Source of the DNA: an uncultured Muribaculum sp.
GTDB lineage: Bacteria > Bacteroidota > Bacteroidia > Bacteroidales > Muribaculaceae
NCBI GenBank assembly: GCA_910589555.1
Contig: CAJUTE010000011.1
Span: forward strand, 1 to 64,000
Length of the DNA: 64,000 bases
Direction of reading: 5' to 3'
Below are positions 15,908-25,113 of this stretch, one piece after another. The stretch's first letter is position 1; each line of letters opens with the position of its first letter. Under the pieces are notes generated by a model. It had not been told where the DNA came from, ran no database searches, and saw only the letters and a program-made list of their open reading frames with translations. The position numbers and the translations under genes were made by a program.

Positions 15908-16891
15908 TTAAAGATCCCAGATGATGTAAAGGGCTCCCCAGGTGAAACCTGCGCCAAAAGCGGTGAGAATGATCTTGTCGCCCTTCTTCAATTTATCTTT
16001 ATATTCATCCAGACACAACGGAATGGAAGCGGCAGAAGTGTTGCCATAGTGCTCGATATTGACAAGCACCTTTTCAGGGCTTATGCCTGAACGCTCGGCT
16101 ACAGCTTCGATGATGCGGAGATTTGCCTGATGAGGCACCAGCCAGTCAACATCCTCCACGCTGAGTCCGTTGCGTTCCATCACGGTCAATGATGAGGTAA
16201 GCATATCGGTAACGGCGTGCTTATATACCGCACGACCCTCCTGATACACGAAATGTTCGCGGGCATCAACTGTCTCATGCGATGCAGGAAGAACTGAACC
16301 TCCGGCTTTCATCAGCAAGTGGGGCAATCCGGTGCCGTCGATGTGGAACACACCGTCGATTATACCGGTCTTGTCGTCGGAAGGCTCAATAAGCATACAT
16401 CCTGCGCCGTCGCCAAACAGCGGGCAAGTAGTGCGATCCTCATAATTTGTCATCGACGACATTTTTTCAGCAGCGACAACTACGATTTTCTTATACATTC
16501 CACCGCGGATATAGGCAGCAGCATCCTGCAATGCCACCAAAAAACCGGCGCAAGCAGCTTGAATATCGTAAGCATACGCATTGGTCATCTTACATTCATG
16601 AGCTATTATTGAGCCGGTCGACGGGAAGCGGTAATCTGGATTGGAAGTGGCGCAAATCAAAAGATCCACTTCTTCGGGAGCAGTACCGGTGGATTCAAGC
16701 AGCTTGTTCACTGCCTTTATTCCAAGATAAGATGATCCGGCACCCTCTTTCTTTAATATACGACGTTCTTTAATGCCCACGCGCGTGGTGATCCATTCAT
16801 CGTTGGTATCAACCATCTGCGAAAGCATCTCATTGTCAAGAATCTCTTCGGGAGCATACGAAGCTATACCGGATATTCTCGGATATTGCAT
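15908..16891 (-). CDS. fabH: Beta-ketoacyl-ACP synthase III
   Basis: A 327-residue KAS III enzyme that starts fatty-acid synthesis by condensing an acyl-CoA with malonyl-ACP. The triad is intact: Cys114 in DIQAACAGFLVAL, His near residue 254 in PHQANLRIIEA and Asn near 284 in HYGNTSAASIP. The Gly-rich end FGAGFTWGALYI is also typical. FabH primer preference sets branched or straight fatty acids; Bacteroidetes make many branched ones, but specificity cannot be read here. It follows rpmF by about 100 bases in the conserved order yceD, rpmF, fabH. Confidence 0.96.
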   Translation of the reverse strand: MQYPRISGIASYAPEEILDNEMLSQMVDTNDEWITTRVGIKERRILKKEGAGSSYLGIKAVNKLLESTGTAPEEVDLLICATSNPDYRFPSTGSIIAHECKMTNAYAYDIQAACAGFLVALQDAAAYIRGGMYKKIVVVAAEKMSSMTNYEDRTTCPLFGDGAGCMLIEPSDDKTGIIDGVFHIDGTGLPHLLMKAGGSVLPASHETVDAREHFVYQEGRAVYKHAVTDMLTSSLTVMERNGLSVEDVDWLVPHQANLRIIEAVAERSGISPEKVLVNIEHYGNTSAASIPLCLDEYKDKLKKGDKIILTAFGAGFTWGALYIIWDL

Positions 16892-16994
16892 GATATGACT
16901 GATTTATAGTTTGTAATTAAAAAAATATCTTCATGCCGGAACTCTTGACGGGCTCCGGCGATGAAGTAATCGAAGAAGAGAGAAATTTAACAGT

Positions 16995-17180
16995 TTAGAC
17001 TGCTGCAGGCTTTTCGATAGCCACTTTACCACGATAGTATCCGCAAGTGGGGCATACAGTGTGGTAAATGTGCCATGAACCGCAGTGTGAGCAGATTGCC
17101 AATGTGGGTTCAAGAGCCTTGTCGTGAGTTCTACGCTTTGCAGTACGAGTCTTTGATTGTCTACGTTTAGGATGTGCCAT
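16995..17180 (-). CDS. rpmF: Ribosomal protein L32
   Basis: A 61-residue large-subunit ribosomal protein. The start MAHPKRRQSKTRTAKRRTHD is the family signature and is highly basic, suited to rRNA binding. A zinc ribbon follows: CSHCGSWH and CPTCGYYRG give four cysteines. Paralogs lacking Cys replace this form under zinc limitation in some bacteria; this copy keeps all four. It lies 23 bases downstream of the yceD-like gene, as in most bacteria, and is coexpressed from that promoter. Confidence 0.98.
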   Translation of the reverse strand: MAHPKRRQSKTRTAKRRTHDKALEPTLAICSHCGSWHIYHTVCPTCGYYRGKVAIEKPAAV

Positions 17181-17203
17181 TTTCTATTATGTTTAATTAT
17201 ATT

Positions 17204-17803
17204 TTACTGTTCGTTATCCTGATTCTTTAATTTTTTCAATTCATTCCAGCGGGGATCTGACGGGGTGTCGTCAACTGAATCAATATCATCGTCGATTGAC
17301 TCCATCAGCTCTTCCACCATTTCGCCGTCTTCCCCCTCGATGTTGGACGCCGGAGAACGATGCTTACGGAGCAAGGTGCTCATCGCACGGTTGCATTTAC
17401 CCAGCGGATGAACGTGCTTGATAGGCACCGTAAGAGCCACCGTGTCATAAAGGATATAAGCGATATTTAGGAAATTATCGCTTTCCGGTATCACCAGCAG
17501 ATTGTCGGAGTCGTCATTATAGTCTTCGCCATATTTGACAAAGACGCTGTACTCCGTGTCAACCGGCATCTGCATCTCATCGAGACATCGGTCGCATATC
17601 AGTGTGATTTCGCCCGACACCTTCAATGTAAGCTCGAATATGTCGCCCTTGACATTGACTGTAGCAATAACTTTAAGGCGAGCATCACGTATGTCCGCGC
17701 TCTCCATATCCTCAAAGAATTGTTTGCCCAGGTCATATTCAAACTCATGGCTTCCAGAGGGTAGTGATTTTAACGGCAGCTTGTAAGCTGAAAACTTTCC
17801 CAC
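17204..17803 (-). CDS. YceD/DUF177 family protein
   Basis: A 199-residue protein of the DUF177 (YceD) family, linked in other bacteria to 23S rRNA accumulation and usually encoded just before rpmF, as here. The conserved core is ISGEITLICDRCLDEMQMPV near residue 85, with the CxxC that may bind zinc. The C-terminal third is very acidic (EGEDGEMVEELMESIDDDID) and ends in a Lys/Asn-rich tail. The start at 17803 has a good upstream promoter (17837-17867). Its role in ribosome assembly is an inference from family context. Confidence 0.88.
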   Translation of the reverse strand: MGKFSAYKLPLKSLPSGSHEFEYDLGKQFFEDMESADIRDARLKVIATVNVKGDIFELTLKVSGEITLICDRCLDEMQMPVDTEYSVFVKYGEDYNDDSDNLLVIPESDNFLNIAYILYDTVALTVPIKHVHPLGKCNRAMSTLLRKHRSPASNIEGEDGEMVEELMESIDDDIDSVDDTPSDPRWNELKKLKNQDNEQ

Positions 17804-17836
17804 TTTATATTTGTGTTATTAGTACAAAAATCGCCG

Positions 17837-17867
17837 CAAAGTTAAGGTTTTTCGCCCAATTAAGCAA
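17837..17867 (-). promoter_or_regulatory. Promoter of yceD-rpmF-fabH
   Basis: On the minus strand TTG (17865-17867), 20 bp, then TAACTTTG (17837-17844) fully matches the consensus. Transcription would start about 25 nt before the yceD-like start codon. Confidence 0.8.
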
Positions 17868-17951
17868 CTTTTACCTCATTTTTTCGCGTTCTCTTGGTCA
17901 TCATGCAGCCAAACTGTGCATTTTATCTCGAAATTCCATGCACACGCAGCC

Positions 17952-20327
17952 TCAGAATCGGTAGATCATGATGCCGTCAAGCGTCACGCCGTCAGTGAGA
18001 GCCTTAAGCGTCAATCGGTGACCATTGCCGTCATTCGCAACACGCCATCTGCGTATTGCCTGATTTTCGAGCACATTGCGCTTCCACTCTTCGCTACGCC
18101 CCTTTGTGGCATAATCAGCCTTTTCCGCGATATGTCTGTCATCAATCAGCAATGCGAAACTCAAGCCTTCATCTCCTGCAGGATGAGTCGGCAGCAGTCT
18201 CACCTCGATTGTGAGGGAATCACAGCCGCCCACAGCAGGCATCTCGAAGCTCACCGCATCATTCTTTTCTATATCAACCGCACGCCCCGTGTGACCTAAG
18301 TTCCGGCACTCTTTATATTTCCCGGCACCGTCAGCACCGCTGAACTTCAATACCGCACCGGCTTTCTCCGGAATCGATACTGCTCCCCTCGCCTGTGGCA
18401 CCTTCCCGAACACGGGCAAGCCCCTCGGAGCCATATCCATTATGCCGCGCCATTTTCCGTTGTTATGTATGCCGTCATTATATATTGCGGTCAACGCCGC
18501 TATGCTGTCATACGCTTCATCGCTTTTAGATTCCGGAGCCATTCCGTAGCGGCTCAATTGCGCGTCGATGAATTTCATGTTCATCTGCGCGGCGCCCTGC
18601 ACCGGATATTTGACGAGCTGAAAATAGCAGTCTTCCCTACCCGGCATCACAGAGATATCCTCAACCTTGTCGGATATCGCCACATATTCTTTGCGGCGTC
18701 TCATCAGCGAGTCGGCGCCCCATTCATTATCTCTTACAGTACTGTAATACTCACGGTTCTTCTCTTCAACGCGTGTGTTAGCCATAAACTCCGGCTTCTT
18801 GATGAAAGCGAGCCGGTAATGCTCGTTCATCACCGGAAGCAATTCACGCGCGGCATCATCGCCAAACTCACGTGCCAGAAATCGCTCCAGATGCTTCTCA
18901 ACACCGGAGGCGGCAACTCCTTCGATGTCCCACGCCATATCCATGAAAAGCTCTATCTGGTATTCCGCAGGTTTTATGTCGCCCACATTCAGGATCCATA
19001 TCCGGTCTATGCCGTGCTGATAAGCGCCGTGCATCTGATGAAACAGCAGATAGGGGCTGAACGTGCCAAGCCACAGATAGTCATGAGGGCGCCCCCAGTA
19101 AGAGACATGATAGTAAATGCCGTTGCCCCCACGACGCGCGCGTTCCGACTCGGTTGGAAAATGCCTTATATATCCGTAATTGTCGTCACACCACATCAAC
19201 GCCACATCATCAGGCACCTCCAGTCCGGCATTATAGATGTCAAGAACCTCCTTATACGGGATAAACACCTGTGGCACTTTCGTCACATCGTCATTCACAT
19301 ATTGCTTCAATAGATTACGCTGATCGATAAAAACTCGTTCTATCACTTCTTTTCGGTCTTTCACGCTTTTAGCGCCTTTCATGGCGCCGTCATGCACGCC
19401 GCGCATACCCAAGGTGTAGAAAATTTCCTGATCGGCAACCTCCTTGACTCGATCCTCCCAGAATCGGTATACCTCCGCGCTGTTATTCACATAGTCATAT
19501 TCTCCATTGCCACGGCGCGACCACTCCCCTGCCGCGTTGCAAGCCATCGGCTCACAATGCGACCCACCTATATATATGCCATATCTGCGCGCCACCTCGC
19601 GGTTCCCCTCTGTCAGGAAAAAAGGCATCGTGCATTCATGCATCGCAGGCCAGAAAGTATTGGCACGCAGCCTGAGCATCAACTCAAATATCCTGGAGCA
19701 TGTCTTGGGCCCTATTTTACCATAGCCACACTCAGGCTCATAATTGTTGCCGCTCCAAGGCATCAGCCCCCAGTCCTCGTCATTTATGAAAATGCCGCGA
19801 TATGCCACCGACGGCGAGTGATATTCGGTGTAATCCGAGGGCAAGGCAAACTCCTGACGGGTCTCAGGCTCCGAGTCTGCCCACCATTCCCATGGCGAAA
19901 CACCAAGATGACGGCTCAGCTCAAGCACTCCGTATGCAGCGCCATGACTGTCGCTGCCCGCAACGAGAATCGTGCCGTCATCAAGCACTTTTATTCCAAA
20001 TGCCTCCCATTTTCCGTCAAGAGAGTCAAGCATCGCATCAATGCCGCGACATCTGCCTCGCAGATCCTTGGACACCCCCACGATCATGTCGCCGCCATCT
20101 TGCACGGATTCAGCTGCCACGCCAACCACCTTTTCCAAATCGCCGCGAAACATCTCTATAGCTGAAACGATCACAGGATCGGCATCATCCTTATGCTCGA
20201 TTTTAAATATCTCGCCGCGTGCTATGCGAAAATCGCTGCCATGCGAAGCAACCGACGTGACAACCACAATAAAGCCACACGTAATCGCCCGCATGGATTT
20301 GAGCAGATTCCCTCTTGTTCTATTCAT
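17952..20327 (-). CDS. GH115 glycoside hydrolase (alpha-glucuronidase)
   Basis: A 791-residue secreted enzyme of glycoside hydrolase family 115, whose members remove alpha-1,2-linked (4-O-methyl-)glucuronic acid from internal xylose units of glucuronoxylan; some act on arabinogalactan. The signal peptide is about residues 1-29. Family landmarks are GVLELSRHLGVSPWEWWAD, YRGIFINDEDWGLMPW, LRANTFWPAMHECTMPFF, VPQVFIPYKEVLDIYNAG, TFSPYLLFHQMHGAYQ and NVGDIKPAEYQIELFMDMAWD. The C-terminal beta domain ends VTLDGIMIYRF. It acts in the periplasm or at the cell surface. No SusC/SusD pair or other xylanase adjoins it, so it is an orphan carbohydrate enzyme with its own promoter. Confidence 0.92.
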   Translation of the reverse strand: MNRTRGNLLKSMRAITCGFIVVVTSVASHGSDFRIARGEIFKIEHKDDADPVIVSAIEMFRGDLEKVVGVAAESVQDGGDMIVGVSKDLRGRCRGIDAMLDSLDGKWEAFGIKVLDDGTILVAGSDSHGAAYGVLELSRHLGVSPWEWWADSEPETRQEFALPSDYTEYHSPSVAYRGIFINDEDWGLMPWSGNNYEPECGYGKIGPKTCSRIFELMLRLRANTFWPAMHECTMPFFLTEGNREVARRYGIYIGGSHCEPMACNAAGEWSRRGNGEYDYVNNSAEVYRFWEDRVKEVADQEIFYTLGMRGVHDGAMKGAKSVKDRKEVIERVFIDQRNLLKQYVNDDVTKVPQVFIPYKEVLDIYNAGLEVPDDVALMWCDDNYGYIRHFPTESERARRGGNGIYYHVSYWGRPHDYLWLGTFSPYLLFHQMHGAYQHGIDRIWILNVGDIKPAEYQIELFMDMAWDIEGVAASGVEKHLERFLAREFGDDAARELLPVMNEHYRLAFIKKPEFMANTRVEEKNREYYSTVRDNEWGADSLMRRRKEYVAISDKVEDISVMPGREDCYFQLVKYPVQGAAQMNMKFIDAQLSRYGMAPESKSDEAYDSIAALTAIYNDGIHNNGKWRGIMDMAPRGLPVFGKVPQARGAVSIPEKAGAVLKFSGADGAGKYKECRNLGHTGRAVDIEKNDAVSFEMPAVGGCDSLTIEVRLLPTHPAGDEGLSFALLIDDRHIAEKADYATKGRSEEWKRNVLENQAIRRWRVANDGNGHRLTLKALTDGVTLDGIMIYRF

Positions 20328-20351
20328 AAGTCAGTATAGTTTGAGCCATAG

Positions 20352-20382
20352 CAAAGTTAAGCAATTTTCCTCGCCATCCCAA
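20352..20382 (-). promoter_or_regulatory. Promoter of the GH115 gene
   Basis: On the minus strand TTG (20380-20382), 20 bp, then TAACTTTG (20352-20359) is a full match. Transcription would start near 20345, about 18 nt before the ATG. Confidence 0.78.
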
Positions 20383-20415
20383 TCTCTTTACGATGATTTT
20401 TAAATGAAACAAAAT

Positions 20416-20494
20416 CGGTCTGTAGGACCGCTACGCCCATTCGCTGAGGGAGGCGGGTGGATAACAGACAGGCCTCTGATCACTCAGAAGCCTG
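20416..20494. repeat. Two hairpins between GH115 and the pilus operon
   Basis: CGGTC-TGTAG-GACCG (20416-20430) is a small palindrome like the one at 46620-46636. A second stem pairs 20469-20479 with 20484-20494 with one C/A mismatch. The second is the best candidate for the end of the leftward pilus transcript, although its T-run is weak. Confidence 0.45.
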
Positions 20495-20552
20495 CCTACC
20501 TAATTTAACATTTTTATAATCTAACTATCCCATTTAAATAACACATTGCTAT

Positions 20553-23500
20553 TTATTGTTTAATGCTTCTCACGAAGCACGCGTCTGCTCCATTTGCAAC
20601 ATTTCCTTCCGACAGCGGGAAGAAGTCAAATGTAAAATAGTTGAAATCCCAACCCACAAGGAATCCAGATTCCATAGAGTCTTCAGCAGGACGTTCAAAC
20701 CAATATATTGCTCCGGGACGGCGGAAAATATCGAAGAAGAGAGGACAGGCATCAATACCTTCAGGATAAACTTTTCCATCTCCCAATATTCCGGAAGGGA
20801 AATAACCCCAACGCCCACTACTTGCATAGCGAAGCACTCCCCGGTATTCTTTCTTGTTATTGTCGCTCTGCTTATCTTTCCTATGTCCATAGCCTGATGC
20901 TCCGATGGGGAAAAAGAGGTTCTTACCTGTTCTATAGTTGTAAACGAAGCACCCTCTCATGCCCTTGTCAACCGCTTTATCTCCATCAGCCATATAGCCA
21001 TACACATCATTCAGATTTGTAAGCGTAGCTGATGAATCATCACCATAAAGCACACCGAAGCCTTGCTCGATATCGGAATTATCATAAAGAGCTTTATAAT
21101 CTTTAAATTCCGCCACATGATATGTTCCTTTAAACGAAAAATAAGCATCACCACGCACATATTTCACGTCATTACCATTAGCGTCTTTCTTTGTAGCAGT
21201 AATAGCTTCATACTTCACTTTAGCCCAAGTATTTTTACTCTCATCTGTTAATTCAAGCTGAGTTAAACCGGCTGCATTTTTCGCAAAATCATCAGGAGTA
21301 ATATTGATCCATGGACTTATGCCATTCTTATTATTGGATGACTTTATTCCGGTCCATTTTCCATATTTAAACATGGATCCCTCATCAAGCGGAGATGAAG
21401 CAAATTCATCCAAACCTGTATTGTTGCTTGCCATCCACTTGGCACCACCCTCAATCAAATCGTCGGCGCCATAACCCTGGCGAACGAATATAAGGTGATA
21501 GCAGGTGTAATTATGATATTCCACACGGATAACGGCGTGATTTGGAGAATCCTCAGAGGTGGTCTTGCCATTGAATTTTATAGTGAAATCCATATTAGAA
21601 CCGGTTGAGCCTTCGATGGTCTGATAAGTACGGGATTTTCCGTTTTTATCTTTAATCGCCATGCTTCCGGTAGTGGTACCGACTCCGCCCTCAAGGCGTA
21701 TGGTACCGTTGGCATCATTCCAATTGTCAGAATTATCCTCGCCGCGCTGAGTGTCGCGAATCACGTAGGCACGCCACGGTCCTTCGGAAGCGAGAGGCTT
21801 GAACGTAGTGGACTCCTCGGAAGGGAGAATGTTGAGCACTACGCGGAAATCATTGTTGTTATCGGCACGGCGATAAACACCCTTGGGATTGACGATGCGT
21901 CGTACCTGACGGATTGAAATTGGCTCACCTGACTGAGATCCATTCTGAGTTGTAATACCGGTAGTGAGCGTATCACCATCCGACAGAATCGCCAGCACCT
22001 TAACTTTTGCCTCTCGCTGATAGGCAACGAAAGGATTGTTACCGGTATAAGCAGTCTGCTTGATAAGCTGCTTTGCACGAGTCCACATAGGTATATTCAG
22101 AACATAATGGTTATATCCATCGTCATTCTTTTTAAGTTGAACGTGCATTTCACCATCCTCAAGCGCTTCCTGAATCGACCCGGTGCTTTCATTGAAAGTG
22201 GTGTAGCTTACCTCTCCTCGCTTATTTGTAGTATAATAGGATTCATTAGCGTTGATTTTAAACGGAGGTTCTTTGGTTATCACAGTTTGCTCAGTCGCTC
22301 TCAGTGACAGGAAGCCATTATAAGGATATGCCGTAGGATTGTCCATCTTTTGCCAAAAGAGGGCATATTCATTATCTTTAGGAGTTTCCGACACACCACC
22401 CGTAGCGTCCATAGGTGCCCAGTTATTGGACTCTATCTTCAGTTCAAGCCTCTTGATGGTCGCCGATCCGGCATCGATGTCAAGCGGGAGCATCATTGAG
22501 TGGTTGTAGAGATAGGATATATAGTAGGGATTAGGGTTCTGGATCTTACGGTCCTCTTTCTTGTAATCAATGTGCCAGTCGACATCGTTGGCATAGCCGT
22601 TGAAGCGGAGTGTGAGTTTGTAGTGATAGTTGCGCTGGGCATTGTAATCGAGCTTCACATCCTTGCCAAGCATGAAGCGGTAGATGATGTCGCCCTGTCC
22701 CGGATCGCCCGGATTGAGCGACAAATAGTATGCCTTTACCTCAATATATGTTCCGTGAGGCTTCGCATCCTTCCACGCCACTGTTGTAGTGTCGATACCT
22801 TCGGGATAGGATGTGACATGGTCGTTCTTATCTTTATCATTTACCTGCTGACGCTTATCGGACTCTGTTCCTTCCACACCTTTTCCTTGCATATTTTCGA
22901 AGAAATATAGAGCGTTCACACTCTGGGTGTGCTGCGCGGCGAGACGCTGCTCGTAAGAAAGATTGGTGTCAAACGCTTTTTCGGTATCATATCCGAGTAT
23001 GGGGTGACCCTTGGAGATGTACTCTTCCCACGCAGAAGAGGTATAGGTGTCGCCTTCGTGATATGTGATTTTTTGTCCTTCGGTGACGAGCGGCAATTTC
23101 ACGCCACGGTCGCCGGCGGCAAGCTTTGAGGGATCGCCGGGGTTGTAGTCGGCAAGATAGCATGAATCGGGGACATCCTTGATCTCAACCGACTTCACGA
23201 ATATCCATATATTTTCTTTCAGTCCGCGACCGTCAAACGCCACGGTCACTTTCGACACCGCACGCTTTACCCACGAGTGGAGCGACACGGAGGTGTTGTT
23301 GATCACCAGCTCCTTGCCGATGAAACCCTCGCTTGCGTACTCGGTAGCCTGATGCTCGGTGAAGTAGCCAAACATCTGATTGTTGGCACCGATCTCCTCG
23401 GCATTCCATTTCAACCGGATGGAGTGCAGCTTATCTTCGGTGGAGAGGTCATAGTCGGCAAGATCGCCCATATTGGCGACTGCATATATGCGGTATTTTC

Positions 23501-23939
23501 CAAACGGAAGTCTGTTTTCCACTTTGTTCACACCTATCTTGAACGTAGCGCGTCCGGTGGGAGTCTCAGCCTGATGCTCGTTATCCTTTATTGCATCGGA
23601 GGGCGACGAAGTGTTGTCGGCGGGCTTGTAATCATACTCCTCAAGGTCATTCTGAGTGTATTTCTTCACCAAGTCGCCGTTTATGTCGTAGGCAAGGACG
23701 CAAACCGAATTGATCGCTCCGATAGCCTCGCCAGGAGTTCCACCTTCCACGGCACGCGATTCGAGCCTGCTGTTTATCTCATAGAAATTAAGATCCGCCG
23801 TTATTGCCGCCTCTCCTTCCCCGATTATGGTGGGGTCATATAGCAGATCATCGGTACATGATGATGCGCCAAGCAGCATGACCGCCATGAGAGAAGCGAT
23901 CAATGAGCCGGATTTTATGTCGAAAAACTTAAATCTCAT
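20553..23939 (-). CDS. Large fimbrial tip/adhesin-like lipoprotein (DUF4906-like)
   Basis: A 1128-residue lipoprotein, last gene of the pilus operon. The signal ends GASSC (Cys near 28). The N-terminal third resembles the fimbrillin fold of Mfa/Fim proteins (VCVLAYDINGDLVKKYTQND, FGKYRIYAVANMGDL). The middle is several beta-rich domains of the DUF4906 type. The C-terminal region (RYASSGRWGYFPSG, then IYWFERPAEDS and DACFVRSIKQ) resembles a cap domain of Bacteroidales surface proteins. By size and position it is the probable distal adhesin of a type V pilus. The ligand is unknown. DUF4906 assignment is by recognition, not a search. Confidence 0.7.
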   Translation of the reverse strand: MRFKFFDIKSGSLIASLMAVMLLGASSCTDDLLYDPTIIGEGEAAITADLNFYEINSRLESRAVEGGTPGEAIGAINSVCVLAYDINGDLVKKYTQNDLEEYDYKPADNTSSPSDAIKDNEHQAETPTGRATFKIGVNKVENRLPFGKYRIYAVANMGDLADYDLSTEDKLHSIRLKWNAEEIGANNQMFGYFTEHQATEYASEGFIGKELVINNTSVSLHSWVKRAVSKVTVAFDGRGLKENIWIFVKSVEIKDVPDSCYLADYNPGDPSKLAAGDRGVKLPLVTEGQKITYHEGDTYTSSAWEEYISKGHPILGYDTEKAFDTNLSYEQRLAAQHTQSVNALYFFENMQGKGVEGTESDKRQQVNDKDKNDHVTSYPEGIDTTTVAWKDAKPHGTYIEVKAYYLSLNPGDPGQGDIIYRFMLGKDVKLDYNAQRNYHYKLTLRFNGYANDVDWHIDYKKEDRKIQNPNPYYISYLYNHSMMLPLDIDAGSATIKRLELKIESNNWAPMDATGGVSETPKDNEYALFWQKMDNPTAYPYNGFLSLRATEQTVITKEPPFKINANESYYTTNKRGEVSYTTFNESTGSIQEALEDGEMHVQLKKNDDGYNHYVLNIPMWTRAKQLIKQTAYTGNNPFVAYQREAKVKVLAILSDGDTLTTGITTQNGSQSGEPISIRQVRRIVNPKGVYRRADNNNDFRVVLNILPSEESTTFKPLASEGPWRAYVIRDTQRGEDNSDNWNDANGTIRLEGGVGTTTGSMAIKDKNGKSRTYQTIEGSTGSNMDFTIKFNGKTTSEDSPNHAVIRVEYHNYTCYHLIFVRQGYGADDLIEGGAKWMASNNTGLDEFASSPLDEGSMFKYGKWTGIKSSNNKNGISPWINITPDDFAKNAAGLTQLELTDESKNTWAKVKYEAITATKKDANGNDVKYVRGDAYFSFKGTYHVAEFKDYKALYDNSDIEQGFGVLYGDDSSATLTNLNDVYGYMADGDKAVDKGMRGCFVYNYRTGKNLFFPIGASGYGHRKDKQSDNNKKEYRGVLRYASSGRWGYFPSGILGDGKVYPEGIDACPLFFDIFRRPGAIYWFERPAEDSMESGFLVGWDFNYFTFDFFPLSEGNVANGADACFVRSIKQ

Positions 23940-23994
23940 TGCAAATAAGAGTGTGAATATATAGTGGATGTATATATGTGATTTTGATGATGGT

Positions 23995-25113
23995 TCAATC
24001 GTCTCGGTCGATGCCGAATTCGGGTGTAAGGTCCACTCCGGTGTAAGGGACTACCGTCACGACACACACCATTGAAGAGCCCTTGAGATTAATCTGTACC
24101 AGGACATGGGTGTTGCGTGGAAGTGACGGCAGATTGGGTAGTGGTGCAGTGAGCTCCACTCCGTTCACCGGGAGTGTGATGGTGTAAGGCTGCTCGGAGC
24201 CGTTGCCTAACTTGGTCTCGGGCATATAAACCGGACCAGCCGAGAATGAGCGGTTGCTGTCGCCGACAGGACTCCATGACAGCGACCATGAATGAGTCTC
24301 CGCATTTGTCGGTACTGAATAGGCGGTGATGATGCGATTGATCTTGCTATCGATTGGATCGGGAGCCTTGATAGGCTCATAGGTGGTGTTGCAAGGAAAG
24401 AGGTATTCCATGTCACCCACCTCATTGAAAGTGATTTCAGACAGTTCCGACGGGTCAAACTTTATATAGGAATCGGCTACATTAAGGCTGAACGACAGCT
24501 TGACTGCCGCACGGGTGACAAAAAGGGTCGCCTCGTAGGGGTCAGGATTTCCATTGGCGTCATATTGCGGCGCGCCTATCTCCACCTGATGCACCTCGGT
24601 CATGGGTATCGGCTCGCCGGCGGCAAACAGCGGAGAGTCAGAGGACCGCGACAATGTGTATGTGCCGTAAGTGTCGACAGGAAAACGCTCGCCCTTTTTA
24701 AGATTGCGGAACACATTAATGACATCTTCAGGAATCGAAGCCTCGTTGGCAAACAGATAGACCGTTTTTGTTTCATTAGGCTTCACCTTGAACAAGCGTT
24801 TAGCGGTCATAACGTCGGGATTCTGGGAGATGGATATGTTGTGCTCCACGCTGCCATCTTTATCGACGATGAGGAAACGCATGGTGCTGATCTTCTCATT
24901 GTCGAGAGTCGGTTCTTCAAAGTAATAGTCGTCGACGCGGCTCCCGATTCCGGAAGAAGCCTCGACAGCCGTTATCGACAGCGACATATAAGCCATGGGG
25001 TCGCGCTCAGCATCGACCGGTGCCGGAGAGTCAGATGAGTCTCCGCAAGCGGTGAACAATGCTGTCGAAAACGAGCAGAATAAAAGCAGATTTACAAGTC
25101 GGTTCAATTCCAT
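23995..25113 (-). CDS. Minor fimbrial subunit (Mfa-like lipoprotein)
   Basis: A 372-residue lipoprotein with lipobox FTAC at about residue 23. The body shows the fimbrillin pattern: STMRFLIVDKDGSVEHNISIS, KTVYLFANEASIP, then FVTRAAVKLSFSLNV, an Arg-containing beta segment typical of Mfa-type pilins. Its start overlaps the end of the mfa2-like gene by ten bases, implying translational coupling. Type V pilins are exported as lipoproteins, trimmed by an Arg-specific protease and assembled by strand exchange. This gene probably encodes an accessory subunit between shaft and tip, like P. gingivalis Mfa3 or Mfa4, but which one is not certain. Confidence 0.72.
   Translation of the reverse strand: MELNRLVNLLLFCSFSTALFTACGDSSDSPAPVDAERDPMAYMSLSITAVEASSGIGSRVDDYYFEEPTLDNEKISTMRFLIVDKDGSVEHNISISQNPDVMTAKRLFKVKPNETKTVYLFANEASIPEDVINVFRNLKKGERFPVDTYGTYTLSRSSDSPLFAAGEPIPMTEVHQVEIGAPQYDANGNPDPYEATLFVTRAAVKLSFSLNVADSYIKFDPSELSEITFNEVGDMEYLFPCNTTYEPIKAPDPIDSKINRIITAYSVPTNAETHSWSLSWSPVGDSNRSFSAGPVYMPETKLGNGSEQPYTITLPVNGVELTAPLPNLPSLPRNTHVLVQINLKGSSMVCVVTVVPYTGVDLTPEFGIDRDD

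Noticed and set aside
18465..20165. Long plus-strand frames opposite the GH115 gene
   Set aside because: They are shadows of GC-rich codons in a gene with strong family motifs on the minus strand.
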